DNA of 64,000 bases, from assembly GCF_003479425.1 (NCBI RefSeq), contig NZ_QUHC01000004.1, forward strand, positions 372,001-436,000, in the 5' to 3' direction. The notes beneath the pieces were generated by a model that was not told the origin of the DNA, made no database searches, and worked only from the letters and a program-made list of their open reading frames with translations. Shown here one piece after another: positions 1 to 8,122 of this stretch. Positions within the stretch are counted from its first letter, which is position 1. Each line of letters starts with the position of its first letter. Made by a program: the position numbers and the translations under genes. This DNA comes from Odoribacter sp. AF15-53. Its GTDB lineage: Bacteria; Bacteroidota; Bacteroidia; Bacteroidales; Marinifilaceae.

Positions 1-49
1 AGTGAATATATTAGCAAACAATATTGTTGAACAGATAAATTCGAGAAAG

Positions 50-889
50 ATGATGAGAGGAAGGATTTTAATGGTGACGTTATGGATGGCGTCATTATTT
101 GTTTTCGCGGCCTGCCACGATGATGATGACGACGATGACAAGGGGTACACGCCCGGGAAGAGTATCGTGGAGGCTTTTGAGGCTAAATACCCGAATGCCG
201 TGTCGGTGAGTTGGGAGAAAAAAGGAGAGTACGAGAAAGCGGAGTTTCACCTGAACGGACAAGAGGTGGATGCTTGGTTTGCCCCCTCCGGGCAATGGAT
301 GATGAGCGAAACGGATATCTTGTTTAGCAACTTGCCTACCGAGGTGAAAACCGGGTTTAGCGGGAGTATCTATAGTTCGTGGAAAGTGGATGATGCTGAT
401 GTCTTGGAACGGTTAAATATGCCTACCGTGTATCGGTTGGATATCGAGAAAGGGACCGAAGAGATGGTGATCTATTTCAACGAGAAGGGAGAATTAGTAA
501 GAGAAGTGAACGAGGAGGCTTCCACGTTACCTGCCGCGGTGAGTAGTTTTATCACGGGACAGTACCCGAAAGCCTTGGTGGTTAGCGTTGACCGGTGGCA
601 GGATGGTTTGTTGGAAGTGGGTATTCTGGATGCCAGCCTGGTGAAAGAGGTGTTGTTCGATCGGGAGAATAATTGGATGAAGACTTCCTGGCCGGTGTTG
701 GAGGCGAACGTTCCCCAGGTCGTGCTGGATGTTTTGAAGGGCGAGGCTTACAACAGTTTCTCGATCGCGAGCGTACAATATATAGAATACGCTTCCGGTA
801 GCAACGTTTATCATTTCGTGTTACAGAAAGCGAATGCTATGGATATATCCGTGGAAATAGACCCGCAAGGGAACCTGGTTTTAGATTGA
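50..889 (+). CDS. PepSY-like repeat lipoprotein, probably surface exposed
   Basis: A 279-residue lipoprotein. From the ATG at 50 the protein starts with a short basic stretch, a hydrophobic segment and a lipobox ending in Cys22. Seven aspartates follow the cysteine almost at once; acidic residues at this place are the known export signal that sends Bacteroidetes lipoproteins to the cell surface. The rest reads as three or four copies of a PepSY-like (beta-lactamase-inhibitor-like) unit, each with a pattern such as KYPNAVSVSWEKKG followed by beta strands. These families are thought to bind ligands or inhibit proteins, but the partner is unknown. The frame is open to the left edge with a GTG at 2; I prefer ATG 50 because the signal peptide begins there. 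A terminator follows directly, so it is probably the last gene of its transcript. Confidence 0.75.
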   Translation: MMRGRILMVTLWMASLFVFAACHDDDDDDDKGYTPGKSIVEAFEAKYPNAVSVSWEKKGEYEKAEFHLNGQEVDAWFAPSGQWMMSETDILFSNLPTEVKTGFSGSIYSSWKVDDADVLERLNMPTVYRLDIEKGTEEMVIYFNEKGELVREVNEEASTLPAAVSSFITGQYPKALVVSVDRWQDGLLEVGILDASLVKEVLFDRENNWMKTSWPVLEANVPQVVLDVLKGEAYNSFSIASVQYIEYASGSNVYHFVLQKANAMDISVEIDPQGNLVLD

Positions 890-911
890 TGTATATATGG
901 TAAGACAGGTG

Positions 912-939
912 ACGGGAGCTCTTGAAAGCTCCCGTTTTT
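912..939 (+). terminator. Rho-independent terminator after the PepSY-like lipoprotein
   Basis: A 9-bp perfect stem (acgggagct with agctcccgt), a six-base loop and a run of five T. It lies 22 bases after the stop codon. Confidence 0.85.
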
Positions 940-975
940 CGTGGGGTGTACGGTTGAAAAATTTATTTGAATGTG

Positions 976-1009
976 GTGGAACAAGATATCATTAATCTGC
1001 GTATGTTTG
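976..1009 (+). promoter_or_regulatory. Probable promoter of the acetyltransferase gene
   Basis: TATGTTTG at 1002-1009 fits the Bacteroidetes -7 box TAnnTTTG. The -33 region (gtgg near 976) is a weak match. The predicted start of transcription is near 1016. Confidence 0.45.
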
Positions 1010-1071
1010 CGTAGTTTTATAACCGAAAAACAAAAAATGATAAAGGAGAGATTCTACGGAATCAGACAATT

Positions 1072-1674
1072 ATGAAAACAAGTGTAAGCGATTTACCCCG
1101 ATCGATGAATCAGGGAAATGAGTTCTTAATGTTACGGGAGAAGACGCACTGTGTGAGGATAGAGGGAGAGGGATTTGTCGTGCGCGAATGGCGATTCTCG
1201 GATTGCGATTCTTTAGCCGAGAATGCCAACAATGAGAAGATCTGGAATAATGTCATGGATCACTTTCCACATCCATACACGAAACAAGATGCTTTCGATT
1301 ATATCAGCATGGTTCATGTTATGCCGGCTCCACCGATGCGGTTTGCCATTGAGGTAGACGGGAAAGCGGTTGGGAGTATCGGGTTCGGTTCCGAGGGCGA
1401 TATTGAGCGGGTTACGGCCGAGATTGGGTACTGGCTAGGTGAACCCTACTGGGGACGGGGTATTATGCCTAAAGTCGTGGCTGCCGTTACCCGATACGCT
1501 TTTGAAACATTCGGGTACCAGAAATTGTACGCTTTGGTATTCGATTATAACCCGGGGTCTATGCGTGTGTTGGAAAAAGCGGGGTATCAATTGGAAGCCG
1601 TGCTACACAAGGCGGCCGTGAAAAACGGGAAGGTCATTGACTTTTATTATTACAGTATCATGAAAGAGGATTGA
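1072..1674 (+). CDS. GNAT acetyltransferase, RimJ/RimL type
   Basis: A 200-residue N-acetyltransferase of the Acetyltransf_3 (RimJ/RimL) type, which moves acetyl from acetyl-CoA to a protein N terminus, amino acid or antibiotic-like amine; the substrate cannot be read from sequence. The fold starts near residue 28. The acetyl-CoA loop is WGRGIM at 127-132, and the typical C-terminal block with Asn160 and the VLEKAGY turn is present. The first 19 residues look non-conserved, so the true start could be the ATG at 1129. The gene stands alone with its own -7 box upstream and a strong shared terminator behind it. Confidence 0.85.
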   Translation: MKTSVSDLPRSMNQGNEFLMLREKTHCVRIEGEGFVVREWRFSDCDSLAENANNEKIWNNVMDHFPHPYTKQDAFDYISMVHVMPAPPMRFAIEVDGKAVGSIGFGSEGDIERVTAEIGYWLGEPYWGRGIMPKVVAAVTRYAFETFGYQKLYALVFDYNPGSMRVLEKAGYQLEAVLHKAAVKNGKVIDFYYYSIMKED

Positions 1675-1675
1675 T

Positions 1676-1718
1676 AAAAAAAGCGTGGCAGATGTTTTGA
1701 ACTGCCACGCTTTTTTTA
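1676..1718. terminator. Bidirectional terminator between the acetyltransferase and ompA-like genes
   Basis: Stem AAGCGTGGCAG with CTGCCACGCTT, loop about eight bases. A-rich on the left and T-rich on the right, so it can stop transcripts from both converging genes. Confidence 0.85.
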
Positions 1719-1732
1719 TTATGATAGATATG

Positions 1733-2833
1733 TTATTTAATAATTTCGACAAGCACGCAACGATTCCATTCATCCTTATCGTAACGTGAGCTGACGCCTT
1801 TATGATCTGTAACAATGCGATTCTTGTTAATACCGTATTTGTTGATGAACATATCGGCAACTGCGTTTACCCGTCTTTCTGATATGGTCATGTTTGCTTT
1901 TTGAGTACCGCGTTTATCTGCGTATCCCGTTATACGGATGCGAACATCGGGATTCGCTTTCATGAATTGAGCCAGATTGTACACGCCGATTTCTTGGGTC
2001 GGGTCAATCTTGGAACTGTTGAACGCGAAGTTAATGGTGGTCGGTAATGCTTTAAATTCCACGTTGGTGGTGGGAACTTCTTGTTTCACGACTTTCACGA
2101 TAGTATCCGGTGTCCGGCTTAACAATTCCTTGATTTGTGCCTGTTGTGCTTTCGTCAGATCCTGAAGCTCCGCGTATTGTTTTTGGCTGACAGCTTTTTG
2201 GAAAGAGCGATTTTTGAATCTGAAAGTAACACCCACGCTTAACCCGGTGATACCGTCATTCGGGAATCCTCCCCGGGTAACAAGGTCGTCATCCAGGATG
2301 ATACCGGAATATTCCAAATTCAAATCAAAACGTTGTGACAAACGGAAACGAGCTTGAATTCCCGCGTTAATCGTGAACGATTGGTCGCTTCCGATGAATG
2401 CACCCCCGATTCCGGCAAATGGAACCAAGTCAAAACAACGATTTTCTTTGTATTGTCCGAAGAAATTCAACAGGCCGAACATGAAATCTCCGTGAACAGC
2501 CCCATAGTGTTTATGCAACATGGTTTTGCCGTTATTTTGGAATCCATGTAGAGCTCCGCCTAAACCTTGAACTCTCACTCCCCACCAAGGGGTAAACCAT
2601 TTACCTACAGATAATGCCGGCATGAAGGTCAGTCTGTCCCCGAATTTAGCATCGGTTGAACCTTCAGCGTAAAGTGTTTGTGCTCCTAAATTCAGAGAAA
2701 CAAACCAGTTATCCCAAAAGTTGTTCGTTTCAAATGAAGTTTTGTAACCAGGTAAATTTTTTTCTTGATTATATTGCGCAAATGTAGAAATGTGCAACAT
2801 GATCATCAATGCGAATAAAATGTTTTTTTTCAT
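1733..2833 (-). CDS. OmpA/OprF-like outer-membrane protein (paralogue 1)
   Basis: A 366-residue outer-membrane protein. It has a Sec signal peptide ending in TFAQ (about residue 20), an N-terminal part rich in alternating hydrophobic strands that should form an eight-strand barrel, a short helical linker (about 215-245) and a C-terminal OmpA domain (about 260-366) with the peptidoglycan-binding pattern ITGYADKRG and SERRVNAVADM. Its role is likely to anchor the outer membrane to the cell wall. The N terminus shares the FWDNWF and VGKWF patterns with the second OmpA-like protein at 21345-22550, so the two are paralogues. The gene is monocistronic and ends in the shared terminator at 1676-1718. 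Confidence 0.92.
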   Translation of the reverse strand: MKKNILFALMIMLHISTFAQYNQEKNLPGYKTSFETNNFWDNWFVSLNLGAQTLYAEGSTDAKFGDRLTFMPALSVGKWFTPWWGVRVQGLGGALHGFQNNGKTMLHKHYGAVHGDFMFGLLNFFGQYKENRCFDLVPFAGIGGAFIGSDQSFTINAGIQARFRLSQRFDLNLEYSGIILDDDLVTRGGFPNDGITGLSVGVTFRFKNRSFQKAVSQKQYAELQDLTKAQQAQIKELLSRTPDTIVKVVKQEVPTTNVEFKALPTTINFAFNSSKIDPTQEIGVYNLAQFMKANPDVRIRITGYADKRGTQKANMTISERRVNAVADMFINKYGINKNRIVTDHKGVSSRYDKDEWNRCVLVEIIK

Positions 2834-3207
2834 TTTAAAATAGTTAAAGTGTTTATTTTGATAACATATCTCATTTTTAAAATTGAGAAAAACGGTGCAA
2901 AAATAAAATAAATTTACGATTTAATGTGTTTTTCGAAGCGTGTTGTGTGATTTTATTTGTGGCTTCATGGCTTTTGATTATTGTTTTTGTCTCTACGTAG
3001 TGATGTTATTGATGTTTGTTAAATTTTGTTCTTTATGGGTGTAAATGTGATTTTATTTATTGTTGGTGAAGTAAGATTTATGGTACCGGGGATTAAAAAA
3101 TAGATTATAATGGTGTATTCTTGTCATATATTTATTGACTCGATGGCTTTAATCGTTATATTGGTAGAATATTTTGAGCGCGTGTATGTTAAATCTTCTA
3201 TACGGGC
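2834..3207. other. A+T-rich intergenic region without a recognisable gene
   Basis: This stretch separates the divergent ompA-like and arsR-like genes. CAAAAATA at 2898-2905 is a possible minus-strand -7 box for the ompA-like gene, without a convincing -33 partner. An in-frame N-terminal extension of the regulator would run from 3110, but it lacks a family match and codes for a cysteine- and aromatic-rich stretch, so I treat it as non-coding. Confidence 0.5.
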
Positions 3208-3238
3208 TTGTATATTCAAATGTATGTTTATATATTTG
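3208..3238 (+). promoter_or_regulatory. Promoter and candidate operator of the ArsR-family gene
   Basis: TTG at 3208-3210, 20 bases, then TATATTTG at 3231-3238: a full Bacteroidetes promoter. Inside it lies an inverted repeat, CAAATGTAT (3217-3225) and ATATATTTG (3230-3238), with 8 of 9 paired positions. It covers the -7 box, where ArsR proteins often bind to repress themselves. Confidence 0.6.
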
Positions 3239-3259
3239 TGTATTCTAAAAAGAGAAATT

Positions 3260-3556
3260 ATGGATACAGAGTGTTTTACAAGGGAAGAGTTAGAGAAGCT
3301 GGCTTACGTGCTGAAAGCGGTGGCGCACCCGAACCGGTTGAAGATTATTTGCCTGTTGTCGAAGAACGGGGAGATGAGCGTGTCGGATATATGTGACCGG
3401 ATGGGATGCAGCCAGGCGTTGATCTCGCATCACCTGACCGATATGCAGGCGAAGGGGATTTTGTTGATCCGCCGGGAAGGGCGTAACGCTTTTTATAGCA
3501 TGGCGAGTGACCACGTGACGGAAGCCATGCGGTGCATGATGAAATGCACGAAGTGA
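3260..3556 (+). CDS. ArsR-family winged-helix repressor, possible persulfide sensor
   Basis: A 98-residue winged-helix regulator. The typical ArsR core is plain: AHPNRLKII (22-30), a recognition helix with CSQALISHHL (50-59) and a beta wing near RREGRNAFY (71-79). It has six cysteines: 5, 31, 45, 50, 92 and 96. A pair made of one cysteine in the second helix (31) and one in the last helix (92 or 96) resembles the layout of the persulfide sensors SqrR and BigR, although metal binding is also possible. The next gene on the same strand encodes a sulfur-transfer fusion, which favours control by sulfide or persulfide. I chose ATG 3260 because the promoter ends just upstream and the longer frame adds 50 unrelated residues. 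Confidence 0.85.
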   Translation: MDTECFTREELEKLAYVLKAVAHPNRLKIICLLSKNGEMSVSDICDRMGCSQALISHHLTDMQAKGILLIRREGRNAFYSMASDHVTEAMRCMMKCTK

Positions 3557-3697
3557 GTTCGTCCGGTCGGTACGGAGCCCACGTTAATGCTGTTTAAACA
3601 GGGAAAATTGCCGTGGGATAATAGCGGGGTCGTGCGGGCTGCGCGATCACTGGAAATCATTGAAATATATATATAAACCCCTAAAATTTAAGCGTGT

Positions 3698-6142
3698 ATG
3701 AAATATTTGATAGTCGGAGGTGTGGCGGGAGGAGCTTCTACGGCCGCCCGTTTGCGTAGGCTCGATGAGAACGCGGAAATAATTATGTTCGAGAGAGGTG
3801 AATACATCTCTTATGCCAATTGTGGTTTACCTTATTATATCGGGGAGTTGATCTACGAGCGGGAGAAGCTGTTCGTGCAAACCCCGGAGAGTTTCGCGGC
3901 CCGTTTTAACATAGAGGCCCGCGTGTGTTCGGAAGTGGAGCGGGTTGATACGGGAAAGAAAGTGATCACGGTGCGTGATCTGGCGTCGGGGCGAGTTTAC
4001 GAGGAAGCGTATGATAAATTAGTCTTGTCACCGGGGGCCGCGCCCGTGCGTCCGCCTTTGGAGGGTATTGACACGGAAGGGATTTTCACGTTGCGTAACG
4101 TGAACGATACCGATCGGGTGAAGGAGTATATCGAGGATCACGACGTGAAACGGGCGTTGATCGTGGGGGCCGGGTTTATCGGTTTGGAAATGGCCGAGAA
4201 CCTGCACGAGTACGGGATCAAGGTGTCGGTAGTGGAAATGGCCGACCAGGTCATGACCCCGGTGGATTATGAAATCGCTTCGGTGGTGCACCAGCACTTC
4301 AAGTCGAAGGGTGTCGGCCTTCATTTGCAAGAAGCCGTGACGGCGTTTCGCCCGGTGGAAGGGGGAATTGACGTGGTGTTACGAAGTGGGCTGGTGACGC
4401 GGGTTGATATGGTGTTGCTCTCTATCGGGGTACGTCCGGACGTGAAATTGGCCCGGGAGGCGGGTTTGGAGATCGGGGAGACGGGGGGAATCAAGGTGAA
4501 CGAGTACATGCAGACTTCCCACCCGGATGTTTACGCCGTGGGGGATGCCGTCGAGTTCCCGAATCCCGTGAGCGGCCGTCCGGCGTTGGCTTTCCTGGCG
4601 GGTCCGGCGAACAAGCAGGGACGTATCTGTGCCGACAACGTGGCTTGCGGTAATCATCAAAAGTATAAAGGTTCGATCAACACGGCCATCGCCAAGGTGT
4701 TCGATTTGACGGTAGGGGCTGCCGGGTTGTCGGCGAAGATGCTGGATCGGTTGCAGATTCCTTACCGGGAGGCGATCGTGCACGGGGCTTCTCACGCCGG
4801 GTATTACCCGGGAGCTGTCATGATGGATATAAAGATTAATTTCTCGCCCGAAGACGGTCGGTTGCTCGGGGCCCAGGCCGTGGGGGTCGACGGGGTGGAT
4901 AAACGCCTGGAAATGATGTCGGCCGTGATCCGGGGAGGCGGGACGATTTACGATCTGATGGAGTTGGAGCAGGCTTACGCCCCTCCTTATTCCTCGGCTA
5001 AAGACCCGGTGAACATGGCGGGATTCGTGGCGGACAACATGTTGAGCGGGAAGGTGAAGGTGATGAGTTGGCGGGAGTTGCGGGCCACGGATCGTTCCGG
5101 CGTGATGTTGGTCGACGTGCGGAGTGCCGAGGAGTTCGCGATGGGAAGTATAGAAGGAGCCGTGAATATACCCTTGGACGGTTCCCGGGCGGAGTTCCGG
5201 AATCTCCCGAAGGACCGGACGATTGTCGTGTTCTGTGCTATCGGGTTGCGCGGTTATATCGCGGCCCGGGTGTTGATGCAACTCGGTTACGAGGTGGTGA
5301 ACCTGAACGGGGGATATCGTACCTACGCGACGGCTATGGCCGAGCAGGGCAATCCCTTGAAGTACGCGGAGCCGGAGAAACCCGTGGAGGTGAAGGCCCC
5401 CGGGAAGGTGGAGGAAAAGAAATCCATCGCGATAGATGCCTGCGGTTTGCAATGTCCGGGACCCGTGTTGAAATTGAAAAGCGGGATGGAACAGTTACAG
5501 GCGGGAGAACGTCTGGAAATCAAGGTGACGGATCAGGGATTTTCCCGGGACGTGGCTTCGTGGGCGAAGATGACGGGTAATCAGTTGGTTGACGTGAAGG
5601 AGGAGAAGGGTATTATTACCGCGATATTGGAAAAAGGGGGTGGAGCTTGTCCGGTTGCCGGGGGGAAGCCGTCTAATAACAAGACGTTGATCGTGTTCAG
5701 TGACGATCTGGACAAGGCGTTAGCTTCTTTCGTGATTGCCAACGGGGCTGCCTCAACGGGGCGGAAGGTGACGATGTTCTTTACCTTCTGGGGGTTGAAC
5801 GTGATCAAGAAAGAACGTCCCGGTGCCGTGAAGAAGGACGCCATGGGTAAGATGTTCGGGATGATGTTGCCGTCGGGAAGTCGCGAGTTATCCCTGTCGA
5901 AGATGAATATGATGGGGATAGGCTCCCGGATGATGCGGAAGATCATGCGGGATAAACGGATTGATTCGCTGGAAAGCCTGATCGAGCAGGCGAAAGCCAA
6001 CGGGGTCGAGTTTATCGCTTGCCAGATGTCGATGGACGTGATGGGGATCACGAGGGAAGAGTTGATTGACGGGGTGAATGTCGGGGGCGTGGCGACCTAT
6101 CTCGAACGAGCCGAGGAGGCGAACGTGAATTTGTTCGTGTAG
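3698..6142 (+). CDS. Four-domain sulfur-transfer flavoprotein: CoA-disulfide reductase, rhodanese, TusA, DsrE-like
   Basis: An 814-residue cytoplasmic fusion. Residues 1 to about 450 form an FAD- and NAD(P)H-dependent CoA-disulfide/CoA-persulfide reductase (GGVAGGAS at 7-14, active Cys42 in SYANCGLPY). About 455-560 is a rhodanese domain with active Cys513 in FCAIGLRG. About 575-650 is a TusA domain with CGLQC (Cys582 and Cys586). From about 660 to the end is a DsrE/DsrF-like domain with the likely active Cys775 in IACQMSMD. The set allows persulfide sulfur to be reduced or passed along within one chain. Such fusions are known in bacteria and are linked to persulfide handling; the exact in vivo donor and acceptor are inferred. 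It lies 141 bases behind the ArsR-like gene, so co-control is likely. G+C is high and typical of this window. Confidence 0.93.
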   Translation: MKYLIVGGVAGGASTAARLRRLDENAEIIMFERGEYISYANCGLPYYIGELIYEREKLFVQTPESFAARFNIEARVCSEVERVDTGKKVITVRDLASGRVYEEAYDKLVLSPGAAPVRPPLEGIDTEGIFTLRNVNDTDRVKEYIEDHDVKRALIVGAGFIGLEMAENLHEYGIKVSVVEMADQVMTPVDYEIASVVHQHFKSKGVGLHLQEAVTAFRPVEGGIDVVLRSGLVTRVDMVLLSIGVRPDVKLAREAGLEIGETGGIKVNEYMQTSHPDVYAVGDAVEFPNPVSGRPALAFLAGPANKQGRICADNVACGNHQKYKGSINTAIAKVFDLTVGAAGLSAKMLDRLQIPYREAIVHGASHAGYYPGAVMMDIKINFSPEDGRLLGAQAVGVDGVDKRLEMMSAVIRGGGTIYDLMELEQAYAPPYSSAKDPVNMAGFVADNMLSGKVKVMSWRELRATDRSGVMLVDVRSAEEFAMGSIEGAVNIPLDGSRAEFRNLPKDRTIVVFCAIGLRGYIAARVLMQLGYEVVNLNGGYRTYATAMAEQGNPLKYAEPEKPVEVKAPGKVEEKKSIAIDACGLQCPGPVLKLKSGMEQLQAGERLEIKVTDQGFSRDVASWAKMTGNQLVDVKEEKGIITAILEKGGGACPVAGGKPSNNKTLIVFSDDLDKALASFVIANGAASTGRKVTMFFTFWGLNVIKKERPGAVKKDAMGKMFGMMLPSGSRELSLSKMNMMGIGSRMMRKIMRDKRIDSLESLIEQAKANGVEFIACQMSMDVMGITREELIDGVNVGGVATYLERAEEANVNLFV

Positions 6143-6299
6143 ATAAAAGGGCGTGTTTTAACGAGTTCGCTTCTCGTTCAATCCGGCCTTCGGCCAAGTG
6201 AACTTGAAGCGGTCTCGAACCGCCTCTCATCCGGCATCCAGGGAACGAGTTTCGTCCCGAATAACGCCGTGTACGTGACCGGGCGCTGGGAGGCTGACC

Positions 6300-6821
6300 T
6301 TACCACACCCGCCCGGATTTTCTCCACCCTTTTTTGTAGTAGTTTTCGCTCAGGTGATTGACCATGACTCCTTTCGAGGTGCTGGCGTGGGCGAAGTAAC
6401 CGTTTTTAAGGTAGATGCCCACGTGGTTAAGCGTTCTTTTCTTTCTCTTTGAAAAGTTGAAGAACACGAGATCGCCCGGTTTTAACCGGCCTTTCCCGAC
6501 GCGTTGGCAGTCTTTGTTATAGATGTTCACGACCGTGCGCTGTAAGGATTTGTGGTACACGTTCTTGTACACGGCCCCCACGAATCCCGAACAATCGGCC
6601 CCGGTGCGGGTCGTTCCCCCGTAACGGTAGGGTGTGCCCAGCCAACGACTGACTTCTTCCAGCAGGGGAAGGTCGTCTTTCCGGTGAACGGTGAATCCCA
6701 GTTTGCGGGACAGTTGTTCCGTCTTGCTCTTTTGAAGGGCGAGTTGTTTTGACGAGCCGCAGGACGAAAGCGCCAACGCTAGCAGGAGCAGTCCGGGATA
6801 TAGTATTTTAGATTTAAACAT
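6300..6821 (-). CDS. NlpC/P60 cell-wall peptidase lipoprotein
   Basis: A 173-residue lipoprotein with a clear lipobox (LALSSC, Cys21) and an NlpC/P60 domain from about residue 50. The catalytic triad is visible: Cys77 in TGADCSGF, His133 in NHVGIYL and His145 in FAHAS. Enzymes of this family cut peptide stems of peptidoglycan, usually D-Glu to diamino acid bonds, and this one should act in the periplasm tethered to a membrane. It is a single-domain, Spr-like form without SH3 repeats. The gene stands alone; its 5' leader contains the TTACAGGTTACAAG word repeat. Confidence 0.92.
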   Translation of the reverse strand: MFKSKILYPGLLLLALALSSCGSSKQLALQKSKTEQLSRKLGFTVHRKDDLPLLEEVSRWLGTPYRYGGTTRTGADCSGFVGAVYKNVYHKSLQRTVVNIYNKDCQRVGKGRLKPGDLVFFNFSKRKKRTLNHVGIYLKNGYFAHASTSKGVMVNHLSENYYKKGWRKSGRVW

Positions 6822-6828
6822 GTTGAAA

Positions 6829-6861
6829 TTGTTACAGGTTACAAGTTACAGGTTACAAGTA
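6829..6861. repeat. Short tandem word repeat (TTACAGGTTACAAG), family B
   Basis: Two near-identical copies of the 14-base word GTTACAGGTTACAA lie back to back in the 5' leader of the NlpC/P60 gene. The same words occur at 8972-8985 and, as longer arrays, at 34680-34740 and 58537-58596. Confidence 0.6.
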
Positions 6862-6937
6862 CGATAATGACACGCTGGTTCACCCGGGACACGACTTGTA
6901 ACTCGCGAATAAACAGCGTTTATCGCCGTTTACCTTG

Positions 6938-6969
6938 CAAAGGTAGGAATAAAAAGTGATATTCGGAAA
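6938..6969 (-). promoter_or_regulatory. Probable promoter of the NlpC/P60 gene
   Basis: On the minus strand TACCTTTG (6945 to 6938) fits TAnnTTTG. Twenty bases further upstream is TTTC, one change from TTTG. Transcription would start near 6931 and leave a leader of about 110 bases. Confidence 0.5.
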
Positions 6970-7063
6970 GTAACGTGACCTGTTTCTCGTTTATCGCCCC
7001 GCTTGGTGTAAAGTTGGACTATTCTTGAGGGGTTTAGCTATTTATACTCCTTTAACATTTCTC

Positions 7064-7141
7064 GACCTCTTCTCAACCTGTTATAGACAGGTGGAGAACA
7101 GGTGGGGAACAGGTGGAGAACAGGTGGGGAAGGAAGAGGTC
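7064..7141. repeat. Palindrome enclosing four tandem 11-base repeats
   Basis: CAGGTGGRGAA is repeated four times without gaps at 7088-7131, alternating A and G at the variable base. The array sits inside an inverted repeat: GACCTCTTC (7064-7072) pairs with GAAGAGGTC (7133-7141), and ACCTGT (7076-7081) pairs with ACAGGT (7087-7092). The rest of the non-coding stretch 6862-7506 shows no gene that I can support. Confidence 0.7.
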
Positions 7142-7506
7142 AAGAGTTGTTGACGGGTGGTTGAAAACTCATTCTCCCGTGTCGGGATGGCGGTTTGCCG
7201 TGGAAATGGCTCCCCGCGACGTTACCGGGAATGTATCGTTTGATCGAGTTCTTCGAGTTTTAATAGATGTAATTTTGTCTGTTTAACAGTTAAATATTTG
7301 CACCCCTTTTCTCGTTCCAATATCGCGATGTTGTGGTGATCTCGTGCCGGTCACGATCGTGCCGTTTCTCGCGCGGGACACGAGTTACAAAGACGCGTGA
7401 TTTCACGGGGGATTTTTCTTTTTTTTATATTTTCGCGTGTTGTTCGGTGTTAAGAAAAGTCCGGAATGCTTGCAACATGTTACACGATTAAAACGTTAAG
7501 TAACTG

Positions 7507-8100
7507 ATGAATTATTTAGCACATATATTTCTTTCGGGGAAAAACCGGGAGATTCAAATCGGGAACTTTGTCGGGGATGCCGTTAAAGGCCGTGCCTATG
7601 ATGATTATCCCCCGGCTTTTCGCGAGGGAATCCTGTTGCACCGGGCGATAGACGATTACACGGATCATCATCCCCTGGTGAAGGAGGCGGTGAGCCTGTC
7701 GCGGGAGGAGTTCGGGCGTTACGCGGGTGTGTTGACGGATATCTATTTTGACCATTTCCTGGCGGTGGGGTTCCGGGAGTATTCCGGCCGGTCGTTGCGA
7801 TCGTTCGCTCTCGGTTTTTACGGGGGACTGGTGCTGAATTATCGTCATCTGCCGGAACGTTTCAAGGGATTCTTGTGGCATTTTATTTTAACCAACCGGC
7901 TGGTGCGTTACGCCTCGGTTCCCGGGATTCGGCGTTCCCTGGAGATTATGGTGGAGTACAAGCATCTGGGCGTTGACCCGGAACGGGCGATTCGTTTCCT
8001 GGAGGAGAACCGGGGGAGGTTGAAGGATTTGTTCGAGCGTTTCCTGCCTGACGTGCGGGAAATGTGCCGGGAGAAGTTGGCGGAGGATTTAAATTGTTGA
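7507..8100 (+). CDS. acpH: Acyl carrier protein phosphodiesterase (AcpH/DUF479 family)
   Basis: A 197-residue protein that opens with the family signature MNYLAHIFLS and carries the conserved acid and histidine positions GDAVKG (Asp24) and LLHRAIDDYTDHHP (His45, Asp50, Asp53, His54, His55). AcpH removes the 4'-phosphopantetheine arm from holo-acyl carrier protein in a metal-dependent reaction, thus tuning fatty acid synthesis. Length fits the family. It is followed after 22 bases by the MscS gene on the same strand, so the two may share a transcript. Confidence 0.88.
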   Translation: MNYLAHIFLSGKNREIQIGNFVGDAVKGRAYDDYPPAFREGILLHRAIDDYTDHHPLVKEAVSLSREEFGRYAGVLTDIYFDHFLAVGFREYSGRSLRSFALGFYGGLVLNYRHLPERFKGFLWHFILTNRLVRYASVPGIRRSLEIMVEYKHLGVDPERAIRFLEENRGRLKDLFERFLPDVREMCREKLAEDLNC

Positions 8101-8122
8101 TTATTAATATAAATTTAGGTGT

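Noticed and set aside
3110..3259. N-terminal extension of the ArsR-like protein by 50 residues
   Set aside because: The promoter and candidate operator at 3208-3238 lie inside it, and the extension has no match to the family.
4379..5452. A 357-codon open frame on the minus strand
   Set aside because: It is the mirror of the sulfur-relay fusion gene, gives a His/Arg/Pro-rich protein without any motif, and such long antisense frames are expected in G+C-rich codons.
7088..7131. Replication origin (iteron-like) array
   Set aside because: No DnaA-box pattern, no rep, dnaA or parA gene close by; the array is too short to support an origin.
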